DNA of 64,000 nucleotides from Marinomonas spartinae. GTDB lineage: Bacteria; Pseudomonadota; Gammaproteobacteria; Pseudomonadales; Marinomonadaceae. The notes beneath the pieces are model-generated. The model did no database searches and was not told the origin of the DNA. It worked only from the letters and a program-made list of their open reading frames with translations. This document shows positions 19,209 through 28,248 of the stretch, one piece after another. The stretch lies in the NCBI RefSeq assembly GCF_016461715.1, contig NZ_JAEMUI010000006.1:120251-184250 (forward strand). The letters run 5' to 3'. Position 1 is the first letter of the stretch. Each line of letters opens with the position of its first letter. The position numbers and the translations under genes are program-made.

Positions 19209-19616
19209 TTAATTAGGGATGGTTTTTAGTTGATCGATTTGCTCTTCGAGGGGTATATCAGAAGGAAAGTGTAATAGAGTCGCTTTACTCGTTTGAATTT
19301 CGTGAATGACCTCAGGTGCGAGTTTGGGCTTCTGACCGTCAATTTGAATAACCCATTTTACGCTATGTTTTTTAATCAGAGCGCATAAATCGCTTGGGTA
19401 ATAAATGGTAATACCATGCATTTGAGTTTTATTAACCCATGGCTCCTCATCAATTAAGGCAACGATTTTTAAGTGAGTATGGGTATTTTGCAAGGCCTGC
19501 GCTAGGGCGTAGCTTGGATAGTCGATGCCAACTAAAATAATATTAGTAATCGGCCTTTTGACGCCAAGTAGGTGAGTAAACCAACGCTTCATTCGTCCCA
19601 TTGCGCTGTTCTCCAA
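19209..19616 (-). CDS. Small Rossmann-fold nucleotide-binding-like protein
   Basis: A 135-residue protein. After a basic start (MKRWFTHLLGVKRP) comes a beta-alpha-beta unit, NIILVGIDYPSYALAQAL, and IVALIDEEPWV...GITIYYPSDL, resembling the N-terminal CoA/NAD-binding domain of CapD-type nucleotide-sugar epimerases but without a catalytic domain. The start may be at 19616 or the internal ATG at 19601. It lies downstream of the two-component genes on the same strand. Function unknown. Confidence 0.6.
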   Translation of the reverse strand: MENSAMGRMKRWFTHLLGVKRPITNIILVGIDYPSYALAQALQNTHTHLKIVALIDEEPWVNKTQMHGITIYYPSDLCALIKKHSVKWVIQIDGQKPKLAPEVIHEIQTSKATLLHFPSDIPLEEQIDQLKTIPN

Positions 19617-19737
19617 GATGAAATGTTACGGTCTGAACGAAGTATTCTATGCTTTTCGAGCAATGGGTCGCAGCAATCGATGAACTAGATGCCTCGTTAC
19701 GCTAACGACCCGGTACCCATTAATTTGATGGGGTTTA

Positions 19738-20427
19738 TCAAGATGTAGAGGTTTTTGTATAGCGCTGTTTAGGGCGACCACCCGTTTTATAGTCGAGTGT
19801 CATAGTCACTTGTCCGCATTCTTCTAAATATTCAAGGTAGCGTCGTGTAGTAATACGGCTCAAATTGATCGCATTGCCTACTTCTTCTGCGGTAAAGTCG
19901 TTTTCTCCTAATGTCTCTAAATGCTCGTTTAATACTTCGAGTGTTTTTTCATCAATACCTTTTGGGGTTTTTCGTCGATTCGCGAGTGATACGGGCTTAC
20001 GAAACAGGGCATCGATACCTTCTTGATCAATTTTTCCGGATCTGGCTAATTGCTTTCTTAAATCAAGGTAGTCTGTTAAGGCTTGTAATACCCGAGACAT
20101 GCGTAGGGGCTTTACCAGATAATCCATGACGCCTAATTGGATGGCTTTCTCTATGGTCGAGGTTTCACGCTCTGCGGTTGTCATGATGAAGGTGCCGTCA
20201 AAGTTATGACTTTTTAATTGACGAATTAAGTCAATGCCATCTCCATCGGGTAGCGTAATGTCCACCATAATCAATTCTGGGGAAAAGGCGTCTGCTTTTA
20301 AAAGGGCTTCCGCTACACTTTCGCATACCGCAACGACTTGAAACTCGTTATGCTGGTTTATGGTATTTTCGAGCACATAGCTGGCTCGGATATCGTCTTC
20401 GACGACCATGACAGGAATCATATTCAT
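19738..20427 (-). CDS. Response regulator, CitB/DcuR family
   Basis: A 229-residue regulator. The receiver domain holds the acidic pair VVEDD (residues 8-12), phospho-acceptor Asp56 in MVDITLPDGDG, the TT switch and a VKPL lysine. The C-terminal half (about 160-225) is the winged-helix typical of the DcuR/CitB group (FTAEEVGNAINLSRITTRRYLEYL). The start overlaps the sensor kinase stop by four bases, so the two are coupled. It is predicted to activate the upstream carboxylate symporter in response to its substrate. Confidence 0.9.
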   Translation of the reverse strand: MNMIPVMVVEDDIRASYVLENTINQHNEFQVVAVCESVAEALLKADAFSPELIMVDITLPDGDGIDLIRQLKSHNFDGTFIMTTAERETSTIEKAIQLGVMDYLVKPLRMSRVLQALTDYLDLRKQLARSGKIDQEGIDALFRKPVSLANRRKTPKGIDEKTLEVLNEHLETLGENDFTAEEVGNAINLSRITTRRYLEYLEECGQVTMTLDYKTGGRPKQRYTKTSTS

Positions 20428-22073
20428 CTCGTTAGTGCCTGTTTATCTAAATACACGCTAAAGACGGTCGTGTGGGCTTCACTACGTTCCCAATCCAAGC
20501 TGCCTTGATATTGATCGACAATTTTTTTCACTAGGTATAAGCCAATACCATGTTGTTCTGAGCTGTGTTTACTGCTGATGCCAAAATCCAAAATACGATT
20601 TTCTAAATCGTCTGGAATGCCCGCACCGCTGTCTTCTAATTCAATCATAATATGTGCACTGCGGTCACTGATATAGAGACTAATTTCTGGAGGGGTCTGA
20701 TCGCGATTGGACCAGGCAGCCAGTAGAGCATTATCAATTAAATTACCAAGTAATGTTACTAAATTCTCCGAGACCTGGGCAGGGTAGCCTCCTAAGTAAC
20801 TGTCAGCATCGATATGAAACTCTACTTTAGAATCAAGCGCTTTGTTCTGCTTGGCAAGGATTAATCCAGCTACGGCACTGTTTTCAATGGAGTGAATCAC
20901 TTGTCTGAGAATCTTCTGATACCCGTCGCTTTCTTGTTGCAAATATTCGACGGCATCGTGATAGCGCTCGCTTTGCAACATGCCTGACAAAACATTTAAC
21001 CGATTAGAATACTCATGGGTTTTAGCACGCAATAAATCTGCGTAGTTTTTTGTGGTAATCAGCTCTTGCTCAAGGGATTTTTCTTCATAGTTAGGGAAAA
21101 ACACAATCACGTAGCCATATTGGCCTTTTTTGTGATGCATAGGATAAAGGTTAGCGTAAAACGCCACTTTGCCAATATGGAAGTCACGTTTTGATAACTG
21201 GCCATTGGCTTCCAGTGCAAAATGTGACAAGGCCTGAGAGTGATTGCTAAGTTGATCCCCGATGACCTGATAGCGACTGGGGATATTTCTGTCGAGCCAT
21301 TCAACGGCGGTATTATTGATTGTGGTGATCTTTTGGTGAGTGTCGATGGCGATAATGCCATCGCGAATACTATCGAGCAGTAACTCTTGTTCTTTAAACT
21401 TCTGGACAATTTCCTCTGGCTCAAGGCTTAAAAAAGTCCGTTTTAGTTTGAGGATAAAAAAACCGGCAATAACGATGCCTAGTAAATAGACAAAACCAAC
21501 GAGAAGGGCCGCTTCTTGCAAGTGTCGATAGATTAGATCCCCTGTTGGCTTCGACAAATAACCAATGCTCACAGCCCCAATGATCTTGCCATCCACGCGA
21601 ATAGGGGTGAAATTTCGAATGGCCATGCCTAAAGAGCCTCGGGAGACATCCGTATAATCACGCCCTTTATCCAGTGCTTCGTAAACATCATTACCTACGA
21701 ATTTTTTACCAATGCGTGTGGGAATAGGGTGGCTCAAACGAATGGCGTGTTTATTTACTACAACAATAAAAGAGGCGTCTGTACTGGAACGTAAGGTCTC
21801 AATATAGTGTTCAAGTGAGGTCGGTATACCTGAATTGCTTTGCTGAACGGCTTTAATGACCTTTTCATCGTGGGCTACGACTCTAGCCAGCTCTATGCCA
21901 CGCTGACTAATACCTTCTAGATAAGTTTGTTTTAAGGAGTAACCAAATACCACCCCCACAGCAACCACAATAATGGTAATGGTCGATAATGTGATTAGGG
22001 CAAGATAGGACTTTAAGGTCATTCGCGAATCAGGGTAAATAAAAGAAGAAACGCTAGTATACAACATGTACAA
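20424..22073 (-). CDS. Sensor histidine kinase, CitA/DcuS family
   Basis: Membrane sensor of extracytoplasmic carboxylates. In the 549-residue reading it has one membrane helix at about 23-45, a periplasmic PAS-like (Cache) domain at about 46-185, a second helix near 188-208, a cytoplasmic PAS domain (220-330), phospho-acceptor His353 in THEYSNRLNVLSGML, and an ATPase domain with N-box NLIDNALLAA and G-boxes DSGAGIP and HGIGLYLVKK. A start at the internal ATG (22022, MTLKSY) is equally plausible; neither has a clear ribosome site. Order transporter-kinase-regulator suggests a MaeN/MaeKR- or CitS/CitAB-like system. Confidence 0.9.
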   Translation of the reverse strand: MYMLYTSVSSFIYPDSRMTLKSYLALITLSTITIIVVAVGVVFGYSLKQTYLEGISQRGIELARVVAHDEKVIKAVQQSNSGIPTSLEHYIETLRSSTDASFIVVVNKHAIRLSHPIPTRIGKKFVGNDVYEALDKGRDYTDVSRGSLGMAIRNFTPIRVDGKIIGAVSIGYLSKPTGDLIYRHLQEAALLVGFVYLLGIVIAGFFILKLKRTFLSLEPEEIVQKFKEQELLLDSIRDGIIAIDTHQKITTINNTAVEWLDRNIPSRYQVIGDQLSNHSQALSHFALEANGQLSKRDFHIGKVAFYANLYPMHHKKGQYGYVIVFFPNYEEKSLEQELITTKNYADLLRAKTHEYSNRLNVLSGMLQSERYHDAVEYLQQESDGYQKILRQVIHSIENSAVAGLILAKQNKALDSKVEFHIDADSYLGGYPAQVSENLVTLLGNLIDNALLAAWSNRDQTPPEISLYISDRSAHIMIELEDSGAGIPDDLENRILDFGISSKHSSEQHGIGLYLVKKIVDQYQGSLDWERSEAHTTVFSVYLDKQALTR

Positions 22074-22109
22074 ATAATGGGTAAGGAGGGAAGGGAGAAG
22101 TGAAGTAAA

Positions 22110-22137
22110 AGAGAGAAGCCGTTATGGGCTTCTCTCT
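22110..22137 (-). terminator. Partial terminator between symporter and kinase genes
   Basis: Perfect 11-bp stem AGAGAGAAGCC / GGCTTCTCTCT with a 6-base loop; on the reverse strand it is followed by TTTTACTT. It would let the symporter be made in excess of the regulators. Confidence 0.65.
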
Positions 22138-22160
22138 AGAGATGGCTTATTTAATAAGAC

Positions 22161-23453
22161 TTAAGAGAACATCTGGATCACGATCGAAGCCAGAATCAGC
22201 ATAAATGCACCACCAATTCGTGATGAGATCTGAGCGAAAGGCATTAGGTTCATACGTTTACACGCAGCCAATACCGCAACATCGCCTGTTCCACCCATGT
22301 TTGCCATACAAAGACCACCAGTAATGGCAGACTCGATAGGGTAAAAGCCCATCAAACGACCCATTAGACCAGCACCAATCATCGCACCAACCACAGTGGC
22401 TAATACAAGAATGAAGTACATGGGTGTTAAGGCATCAAGGATCAGATTAATATTGGTATAAACCACACCGATTCCCACTAGGAGTGCAGGGGTTAAATTG
22501 CCAACAACAAATTTAAACCAAGATTGTGCCGCTTGTTCCAGTTCGACAGGCATTAGGTTCAATACTTTAATAATGGCAACAGAAATGATCATCAATGCAT
22601 ACAAAGGCATATCAATGAAACTGTGCAGTAAAGAGCCTAAGAAAAACATACTAATCGCTAATAGAGCGCCTGTTGCTAGCGTTTGGATGGTAGTAGGCGC
22701 TTCTTTTTCTGATGCTTCAGGTTCTAGATTGATTTCGCCACGAATTAACTCGCCATTACCAGTCCAGCTAGGGATGATAGCTCCCAGTTTATTTAGCAAA
22801 CCACCCATAATAATGGCAATAGCATTACCGATCAGTAGAGCAGGCACCATAGTAGACATCAGTGTTGTAGAGTCGACCCCCGTTGTTGAGTGAAGAATCT
22901 GAACCAGTGGTACGGCACCCGCGCCCATACCGCCGCCCATAATAGGCAGACCAATGTACATGAATCCATGGTAGAAACCTTTACCAACCAGCATAGATAA
23001 TGTGCCTGCTAGTAAACAAGCGACCGCTGCTGAGGCCAAAATAACCGGAATGTAACGCAGAGCAGCTTTTTTCAAGGTCTCTGTTTTCATGCCGAAAATG
23101 GAGCCAGTGACCAAACTTGCCACGTAAAATCCTAAGAAACCACCGCTCTTCATAAAAGTCGTCATGGTATCGATAGAGTTTTGTGGGAATAGGCCACTGT
23201 TGTGGAAAAGGTAAGAAGAACCAAAAATGACAACGATAGCTCCGCCACCGAAATATTGGTTGATAATGGGGGTCCTGTCCCCAATATAGTTTAGAATAAA
23301 GCCGACTACAGCCATAATGCCCATCGCACCAATGATACCGGAAGGCATTTTACCTAAGTAAGTGGTGATAAGGATAACGGCGCCGACTAGGGCAAACACG
23401 ATTTTTTGCGCACGAATACTTGATTGTGCCGTCGTAGCATCGGTTAAGATCAT
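22161..23453 (-). CDS. 2-Hydroxycarboxylate (citrate/malate):cation symporter family protein
   Basis: Inner-membrane carrier of 430 residues in the 2HCT family (CitS, MleP, MaeN, CimH). About 11 hydrophobic helices and the two family GGxG reentrant-loop motifs are seen: GGGMGAGAVP near residue 175 and MGGTGDVA near residue 392, the latter followed by CKRMNLMPFAQISSRIGGA with the substrate-binding arginine. Whether it carries malate or citrate cannot be told from sequence. It is first in the apparent operon with the CitA/DcuS-type sensor and regulator. Confidence 0.92.
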   Translation of the reverse strand: MILTDATTAQSSIRAQKIVFALVGAVILITTYLGKMPSGIIGAMGIMAVVGFILNYIGDRTPIINQYFGGGAIVVIFGSSYLFHNSGLFPQNSIDTMTTFMKSGGFLGFYVASLVTGSIFGMKTETLKKAALRYIPVILASAAVACLLAGTLSMLVGKGFYHGFMYIGLPIMGGGMGAGAVPLVQILHSTTGVDSTTLMSTMVPALLIGNAIAIIMGGLLNKLGAIIPSWTGNGELIRGEINLEPEASEKEAPTTIQTLATGALLAISMFFLGSLLHSFIDMPLYALMIISVAIIKVLNLMPVELEQAAQSWFKFVVGNLTPALLVGIGVVYTNINLILDALTPMYFILVLATVVGAMIGAGLMGRLMGFYPIESAITGGLCMANMGGTGDVAVLAACKRMNLMPFAQISSRIGGAFMLILASIVIQMFS

Positions 23454-23699
23454 GGAGGACTCTCTTTATTTTTCTGTTTGTTTTATTGTGCAGCGAAGTC
23501 TACCAATCTTCTGGCTCGGCGGAAGATCTGGGGCTTTTTATGAAAGTAAAAAGCGGTTTTGTAAGTTTAGTAATGGGTTTTATATGCATTTTTAGTCAAT
23601 TTTGAGGAAGTATATAGAGTCAATCGTAATATTATTTATGGTCGATAAACGAATGGGGCGATTTGTTTTGTCCATTACTAAGACACTAAGGAAGCCCAA

Positions 23700-24008
23700 A
23701 TGAAATGCCCATCTTGCAATACTGCTAGCAAAAACAAAGCCTTTAAAAATATTCAAAAAGGTGGAAAAAGAATTGAAGTGCAATGTCCACATTGCGATCA
23801 ATGGTTGACAATTGACCCCGCAACAATGAAATTCAAATTTGCGGGTTATGCATTAATACTCATCCCAAGTCTCTTGAATTTTTTTATTGATGATGTGCAT
23901 TACCGATTAATTTTGTCAGTGATTGCATTGCTGGGGGCTTGTCTTGCTGTATTTGGTGTTGTCCGTACCAAATTGATTCCTATTGAACCGAGTCATGACA
24001 GCAAATAA
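23700..24008 (+). CDS. Zinc-ribbon protein with two membrane segments
   Basis: A 102-residue protein. The N-terminus has two CxxC knuckles (CPSC at residue 3, CPHC at residue 30), a likely zinc ribbon. Two predicted membrane helices follow at about 48-64 and 68-88, and a short polar tail. Not recognised as a named family. It starts 25 bases before the SnoaL-like gene on the same strand and may be co-transcribed with 24034-25501. Confidence 0.65.
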   Translation: MKCPSCNTASKNKAFKNIQKGGKRIEVQCPHCDQWLTIDPATMKFKFAGYALILIPSLLNFFIDDVHYRLILSVIALLGACLAVFGVVRTKLIPIEPSHDSK

Positions 24009-24033
24009 AGCGCCTTAACGACTGGGGGCGTAA

Positions 24034-24456
24034 ATGAAAAAAAAGCTTGAGGTAAAGGTTACTATGGAAGCAAAACAAATTGTTCTAGCCTATTGGCAGG
24101 CCATGAGAAGCAACGATTTCTTTGCCGCTAGCCAATATTTAGCGGAAAATTTTCGTTGTGAATGGCCGCAGAGCAATGAGGTCATTTTAGGGCGAGAAAA
24201 CTTTGCCAATATCAATAGCTACTATCCTGCTAACGGGATATGGACCTTTCAACTAAACAGCATCGTCGTTGAAGAGCGCCAAGTTGTTACCGACGTGACC
24301 GTCTCAGATGGTACTCGAACTGATAGAGTCATTACCTTCCATACTGTCGACATAGAAACTGGGCTTATTGCCAAACAAACCGAATTTTGGCCGGAAAACT
24401 ATCCCGCACCAGATTGGCGAGCAAAGTGGGTGGAAAAACTAACCGACAGGGTATGA
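24034..24456 (+). CDS. SnoaL-like / NTF2-fold polyketide-cyclase family protein
   Basis: A 140-residue single-domain protein with the SnoaL-like pattern: N-terminal helix VLAYWQAMRSNDFFAASQYLAENF, a central sheet, and the C-terminal ITFHTVDIETGLIAKQTEFWPENYPAPDWRAKW. Members include uncharacterised stress or detoxification proteins; no substrate can be assigned. An internal ATG at 24064 (MEAKQ) matches shorter homologues, so the first ten residues are uncertain. Confidence 0.75.
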   Translation: MKKKLEVKVTMEAKQIVLAYWQAMRSNDFFAASQYLAENFRCEWPQSNEVILGRENFANINSYYPANGIWTFQLNSIVVEERQVVTDVTVSDGTRTDRVITFHTVDIETGLIAKQTEFWPENYPAPDWRAKWVEKLTDRV

Positions 24457-24489
24457 TAATGACGACCCCGTGAATAAGGAATATGTTTT

Positions 24490-24912
24490 GTGTACAAGGT
24501 CTTTGTATTTGGAACCTTAAAAGAAGGGTTTCCGAACTTTAAAACAAATAAAGGCATTCGTTACCGAGGCGACTTTGCAACCAAAGAACGTTACCCGCTC
24601 TATTTAGTTGGTGAACGCTTTTCACCTTGGCTTGTTTTACAGCCTGGCGAAGGCTCCCCCATCAAAGGGCAAGTTTTTGAGGTGGCGGAAGAGGTCTTAA
24701 CTGAAATGGATACGTTGGAAAGAATTACCTTTCCAGATGGGTATCGGAAAGTCTGTATTCCTGTGATTTGCCAAGAGTCAGGTGAGGAGATAAGCGTCTG
24801 GGCCTATGGCAAACTACCAGCAATGCTGCAAGGAGCTCAGATCATGGCAGAGTTATCTGGTGAGTATTGTCTTGAACATGCGGCGTTATATCGTAGTCGA
24901 CAGGATGAATGA
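24490..24912 (+). CDS. Gamma-glutamylcyclotransferase-like (AIG2/YtfP) protein
   Basis: A 140-residue protein starting at GTG. It begins with the family's YKVFVFGTLKEGFPN (nucleotide-like Y/FGxLxxG loop) and has the acidic residue in TEMDTLERI at the usual catalytic-loop position. GGCT-fold enzymes release 5-oxoproline from gamma-glutamylamines; the substrate here is unknown. It follows the SnoaL-like gene by 33 bases. Confidence 0.78.
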   Translation: MYKVFVFGTLKEGFPNFKTNKGIRYRGDFATKERYPLYLVGERFSPWLVLQPGEGSPIKGQVFEVAEEVLTEMDTLERITFPDGYRKVCIPVICQESGEEISVWAYGKLPAMLQGAQIMAELSGEYCLEHAALYRSRQDE

Positions 24913-24946
24913 TTTGATTAAGTGGTATTTCTAGGGGGAATTCAAT

Positions 24947-25501
24947 GTGGCGGATGTTGCGTTAATCTATTTTTCTAAAACGGACATAACGGCAACGCTA
25001 ATGTCAGCGGCGCAAAGAGCAATTGAATTGGCAGGGTTGAGTACATTCTCATACTGCATTCAGGGGACTGACATTATCGAAGGCCGATTTATTAAGGCGT
25101 CTGTTCTAGATGAGCTGTCTTTATGCCGCGCCGTTATCTTTGGTTCTCCAACCTATATGGGAAATGCATCCGCTCAATTCAAAGCCTTTGCTGATGCAAC
25201 GAGTGTTTTTTGGACGAATCAGAGCTTATCCGGAAAACTGGCCGCAGGCATTACCTCTGGAACTGGGCTAAATGGTGATCAAACGAATACTTTGCAATAT
25301 TTTTCTACGCTTTCTAGCCAGCACGGTATGCTTTGGGTCGGTTTAGATGCTTCTTATGGCGAAACAATGGATGTGAACCGACTTGGTTGCCAACTGGGCG
25401 TCGTTGCTCAATCCACAAATGGCACCGTCCACCCCCAAGATTTATTATCGGCAGAATTTCTTGCTCATAGAATGGCGAATCTAACAAAGCGTTTTGTCTA
25501 A
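24947..25501 (+). CDS. Flavodoxin/WrbA-like NAD(P)H-dependent oxidoreductase
   Basis: A 184-residue flavodoxin-fold protein starting at GTG after a GGGGG ribosome site. It contains the FMN phosphate-loop-like start ALIYFSKTDITATLM, the FGSPTYMGNASAQFKAFADAT loop and the GITSGTGLNGDQTNTLQ segment typical of WrbA-like quinone reductases. It ends a run of four same-strand small enzymes. Confidence 0.82.
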   Translation: MADVALIYFSKTDITATLMSAAQRAIELAGLSTFSYCIQGTDIIEGRFIKASVLDELSLCRAVIFGSPTYMGNASAQFKAFADATSVFWTNQSLSGKLAAGITSGTGLNGDQTNTLQYFSTLSSQHGMLWVGLDASYGETMDVNRLGCQLGVVAQSTNGTVHPQDLLSAEFLAHRMANLTKRFV

Positions 25502-25579
25502 CGTGTAGTCCCTTCACTATCCAGCCAAAAGGAGCTCAGTATGATAAAAACAGAATTCCCATCTCTTGTCCCTTAAAAA

Positions 25580-25626
25580 GAGGGTGCCTCAAAAGGTAAT
25601 GAGCATAGTAGTTTTGCGACAGCCTC
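25580..25626. mobile_element. 47-bp mini inverted-repeat insertion
   Basis: Ends GAGGGTGCCTCAAAA and (inverted) GAGGCTGTCGCAAAA match at 12 of 15 positions. The element is flanked by perfect 7-bp direct repeats TTAAAAA (25573-25579 and 25627-25633). Removing it restores a CCCTTAAAAAGGGGAAGGG palindrome like the repeat at 50748-52045. Probably a collapsed insertion-sequence end pair. Confidence 0.45.
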
Positions 25627-25744
25627 TTAAAAAGGGGAAGGGACTTAGCTAATTTGATTAGATGAGGGAAGCTTAGAGTGATAATTATTCATACTTGAGT
25701 TTATTGATTTCGTTTTTTTTCAGGAATAATTAGTTGAGGACATT

Positions 25745-26188
25745 ATGAATATAAGAAAGTCACTTGGGCATGAAGTTGAGATTTTAAAAGAAACCCTGTA
25801 TGACACTTTTGCAAAAAATATCGAAAAGAATGAAGCTCTCACCCATATTGAAGCCAATGAAAAAGCTAAGAATCAATTGGATTCTCTATTCGAAAATGAA
25901 GCTGATAATGCTTTTTTTTCAGGGCTGTGTGGCGATGTATTGTGTGGTTATTTATGGTTGATAAAGAAAAATGAGACCTTATTTATTGCCTATATTTTTG
26001 TAGGTGAAAAATTTAGGCGTAAGGGATACGCCAGTAAATTATTAAAATGGTCGGAAGAATACGCAAAAGATAACGGCTTTAAAAAGATCGGGTTGCATGT
26101 GTTTGAAAATAACACAGCGGCATATAACTTATACAAGTCAAACGGATATAAAACGACCAATATAGCAATGCAAAAGCTGATTACATAG
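25745..26188 (+). CDS. GNAT-family N-acetyltransferase
   Basis: A 147-residue GNAT protein. The acetyl-CoA pyrophosphate loop is VGEKFRRKGYASKLLKWSEEYAK (Q/RxxGxG/A) around residues 87-105, followed by the beta5-alpha4 signature GLHVFENNTAAYNLYKSNGYK. The acceptor substrate is unknown. Its base composition is more AT-rich than its neighbours, which may indicate acquisition. ATG at 25745 preceded by GAGGA. Confidence 0.8.
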   Translation: MNIRKSLGHEVEILKETLYDTFAKNIEKNEALTHIEANEKAKNQLDSLFENEADNAFFSGLCGDVLCGYLWLIKKNETLFIAYIFVGEKFRRKGYASKLLKWSEEYAKDNGFKKIGLHVFENNTAAYNLYKSNGYKTTNIAMQKLIT

Positions 26189-26385
26189 TCGCCTCTGAAT
26201 AAGACGGTTTTAAAAGTGAAGCGCCATCACTTAGATAATAAGGGAGTTTGAGAGCTGGTCAAAAGTTTGCTAGCAACATATCTTTCAGTGTCCGTGGCTT
26301 ATATTGGCTGATTCTCTTATCTAAACTAAGTATGTTGGTTATTGTTGAGATCTAAAATGAATTTAACTACGGTAAAACGCAAAGG

Positions 26386-27627
26386 CTAAGACACCTCAAA
26401 ATCGTTGATTTTTCGTTTACCAAAATCACGAAACCCTTTTATTGTTAAGGGTGATAGGGTCAGTATCAGATAGATTACTCCGATAGCCATAAACGTGTTG
26501 GAAAGCCCACTGAAGCTGACTAATGTGCCGCCAAGTAATCCACCAAATGGTAACAGGGCAAAACAGGCGGCCTGAAAAATAGACATCACCCGACCTGTCA
26601 TAGCTTTCGGGGTTCTCTCGAATAGCACGGCAAATAAGATCGGGTTGATAAAGCCCGCAGCCAATCCGGCGATTGATAACGTCATAAAAACCATTGGCAG
26701 CGGGGCACTAAGAGCAAATACCAAAAAACGGGGAAATCCCGTGAGTAAAAAAGCGATAACGTACACGGGTAACCTAGGCATACGACTCCCTATAAAGCTA
26801 GCGATAATGGAGCCCAGTACTGATGAGCCGGAAAAAGCAGCCAGTACTATTCCTAACATTTCAGTGCCGTAGGCGTTTGTTTTAGCCCACACTGGCATCA
26901 TCACCACGAAAAAGGCTTGGTCCAGCAAGTTGGTAGCAGCCACCATGAGGACAATGCTGACCAGAACCACATCTTTACGCAAAAAATGCCAGCCTTCCAA
27001 TAACTCTTTAACATAAGAAGTAATTTTTCCCTCTGTTTGAATGTGTTTGGCGGGAGAAATCAAAGGAATGCCAATGGCGATAATTAGGGCGCTAAAGGTG
27101 AAGCCAATGGCATTAATAGCAAGAGCCTGACTTGGTCCCATTAAGGCAATTAACGCTCCTGCTCCAGCGGTACCAATGGTTGATGCGAGTCGTTGAATGG
27201 CTCCCGCCATACCAGTAAGTCGTTCGAGAGGCATTTTTGTCAGTTCGGCAATATCTGGAACTAGCGAGCTTTTGGCTGCATCGGCTGGTCCGCGAAGCAA
27301 TCCCATTAGAAACACCACAGGAAACAGTATTGGCATACTGAGCTTATCCATCCAATGGAGCAGGGGGATCAATGCTATGATCATGACAGAGAAAGTGTCG
27401 CAGAAAACGGCAATTTTTTTTGCCCCGATCCGGTCAATCAAAGGCCCCCCCAGCACTTTGGCAATGACATAAGGAATCATTTCCGTCATGGCGACTAGCC
27501 CCGTTAGCACCGGGCTGCCTGTGATGGTTAACACCAACCAAGGAATAGCCATCGACGAGAGCATGGTACCGGAAATTGAAAAAGCCTCGGCTATCAGCAG
27601 AGCATAGAAACTGATTTGTTTTCTCAT
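26386..27627 (-). CDS. MFS exporter (enterobactin/macrolide exporter-like)
   Basis: About 413 residues with 12 predicted membrane helices. The GGPLIDRIGAKK loop between helices 2 and 3 is the MFS signature, and the overall pattern (SSMAIPWLVLTITGSPVLTGLV in helix 1) fits the EntS/MefA-type exporter group. A longer open frame reaches 27705, but its extra 26 residues are the end of the preceding regulator in another frame; the ATG at 27627 has GAGG upstream and overlaps the regulator stop by four bases (ATGA). Substrate unknown. Its cognate regulator is broken, so expression may be altered. Confidence 0.85.
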   Translation of the reverse strand: MRKQISFYALLIAEAFSISGTMLSSMAIPWLVLTITGSPVLTGLVAMTEMIPYVIAKVLGGPLIDRIGAKKIAVFCDTFSVMIIALIPLLHWMDKLSMPILFPVVFLMGLLRGPADAAKSSLVPDIAELTKMPLERLTGMAGAIQRLASTIGTAGAGALIALMGPSQALAINAIGFTFSALIIAIGIPLISPAKHIQTEGKITSYVKELLEGWHFLRKDVVLVSIVLMVAATNLLDQAFFVVMMPVWAKTNAYGTEMLGIVLAAFSGSSVLGSIIASFIGSRMPRLPVYVIAFLLTGFPRFLVFALSAPLPMVFMTLSIAGLAAGFINPILFAVLFERTPKAMTGRVMSIFQAACFALLPFGGLLGGTLVSFSGLSNTFMAIGVIYLILTLSPLTIKGFRDFGKRKINDFEVS

Positions 27628-27926
27628 AACGCCTCGTCCTCGTTGCGATAAGGAAGATGGCCGGGATAGGGGAAGGTATGCACCATCATGGAAAATGGCA
27701 GCCAATTTTTTGCCGCATCTTCATAAGGCTTTGGCGCATTTTCTAGCGCCTCCAGCAGGAGGCCATCGAGCTTTTTAATCAACTGTTCTGCCCTAGGCGT
27801 TCTGCCTGCAAAGAAGCGGCCGCCGGATCATTCATGCGTAGTATCCCTAAAATATTCAGCCGCACAGGATGGGCCAGAGCTTTAAGCGCGATGGTATCCG
27901 GTACAATCCGAAAGTGCGTTTTTCAT
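27624..27926 (-). pseudogene. Remnant of an ArsR-type winged-helix regulator
   Basis: Two reading frames recover a broken regulator. After an ATG at 27926 and an A5 run, frame 1 reads THFRIVPDTIALKALAHPVRLNILGIL, the classic ArsR-type start, but stops at a TGA after GQNS. A second frame then reads EQLIKKLDGLLLEALENAPK...WLPFSMMVHTFPYP to a TGA overlapping the MFS start. The recognition helix and most of the body are missing (303 bp where about 600 are usual), and the start codon is out of frame unless one A is removed. It was probably the local repressor of the exporter. Confidence 0.8.
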
Positions 27927-28248
27927 TTGTTAATTCAGGTTTGATAGGCGGCATGGCTGTAGCCTGATTGAGCGACGCTTTGCAGGACTATAAGATTGCA
28001 AGCATTTGTTTGCAAATAAATGTGTGCAGATTTTTCGGTGTGATTTAATTTTTTATATAAAAGGTGGGGCGTTTTGAGGTAGATCAAAAACAGCTCGGCC
28101 CTTAGAGCGATGGGCTTACCCAAAGCCGCCATCCCCTCTGTCGTAAATCGTCATGGTGTGGACGTTTCCAAGCATAATTCTGTAAATCACAGCCCGTATC
28201 ATCGTGGCTGTCATCAGTAGGTTTTTGTCTATATAGGGAACTGACCAA
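27927..28248. other. Intergenic region upstream of the sarcosine oxidase operon
   Basis: A 322-bp interval between the broken regulator and soxB. It must contain the sox promoter; an AGGGAACTG ribosome site precedes soxB. No riboswitch or clear operator was recognised. Confidence 0.5.

Noticed and set aside
27935..28132. 65-codon reverse frame upstream of soxB
   Set aside because: No ribosome site or domain; lies in the expected promoter region.
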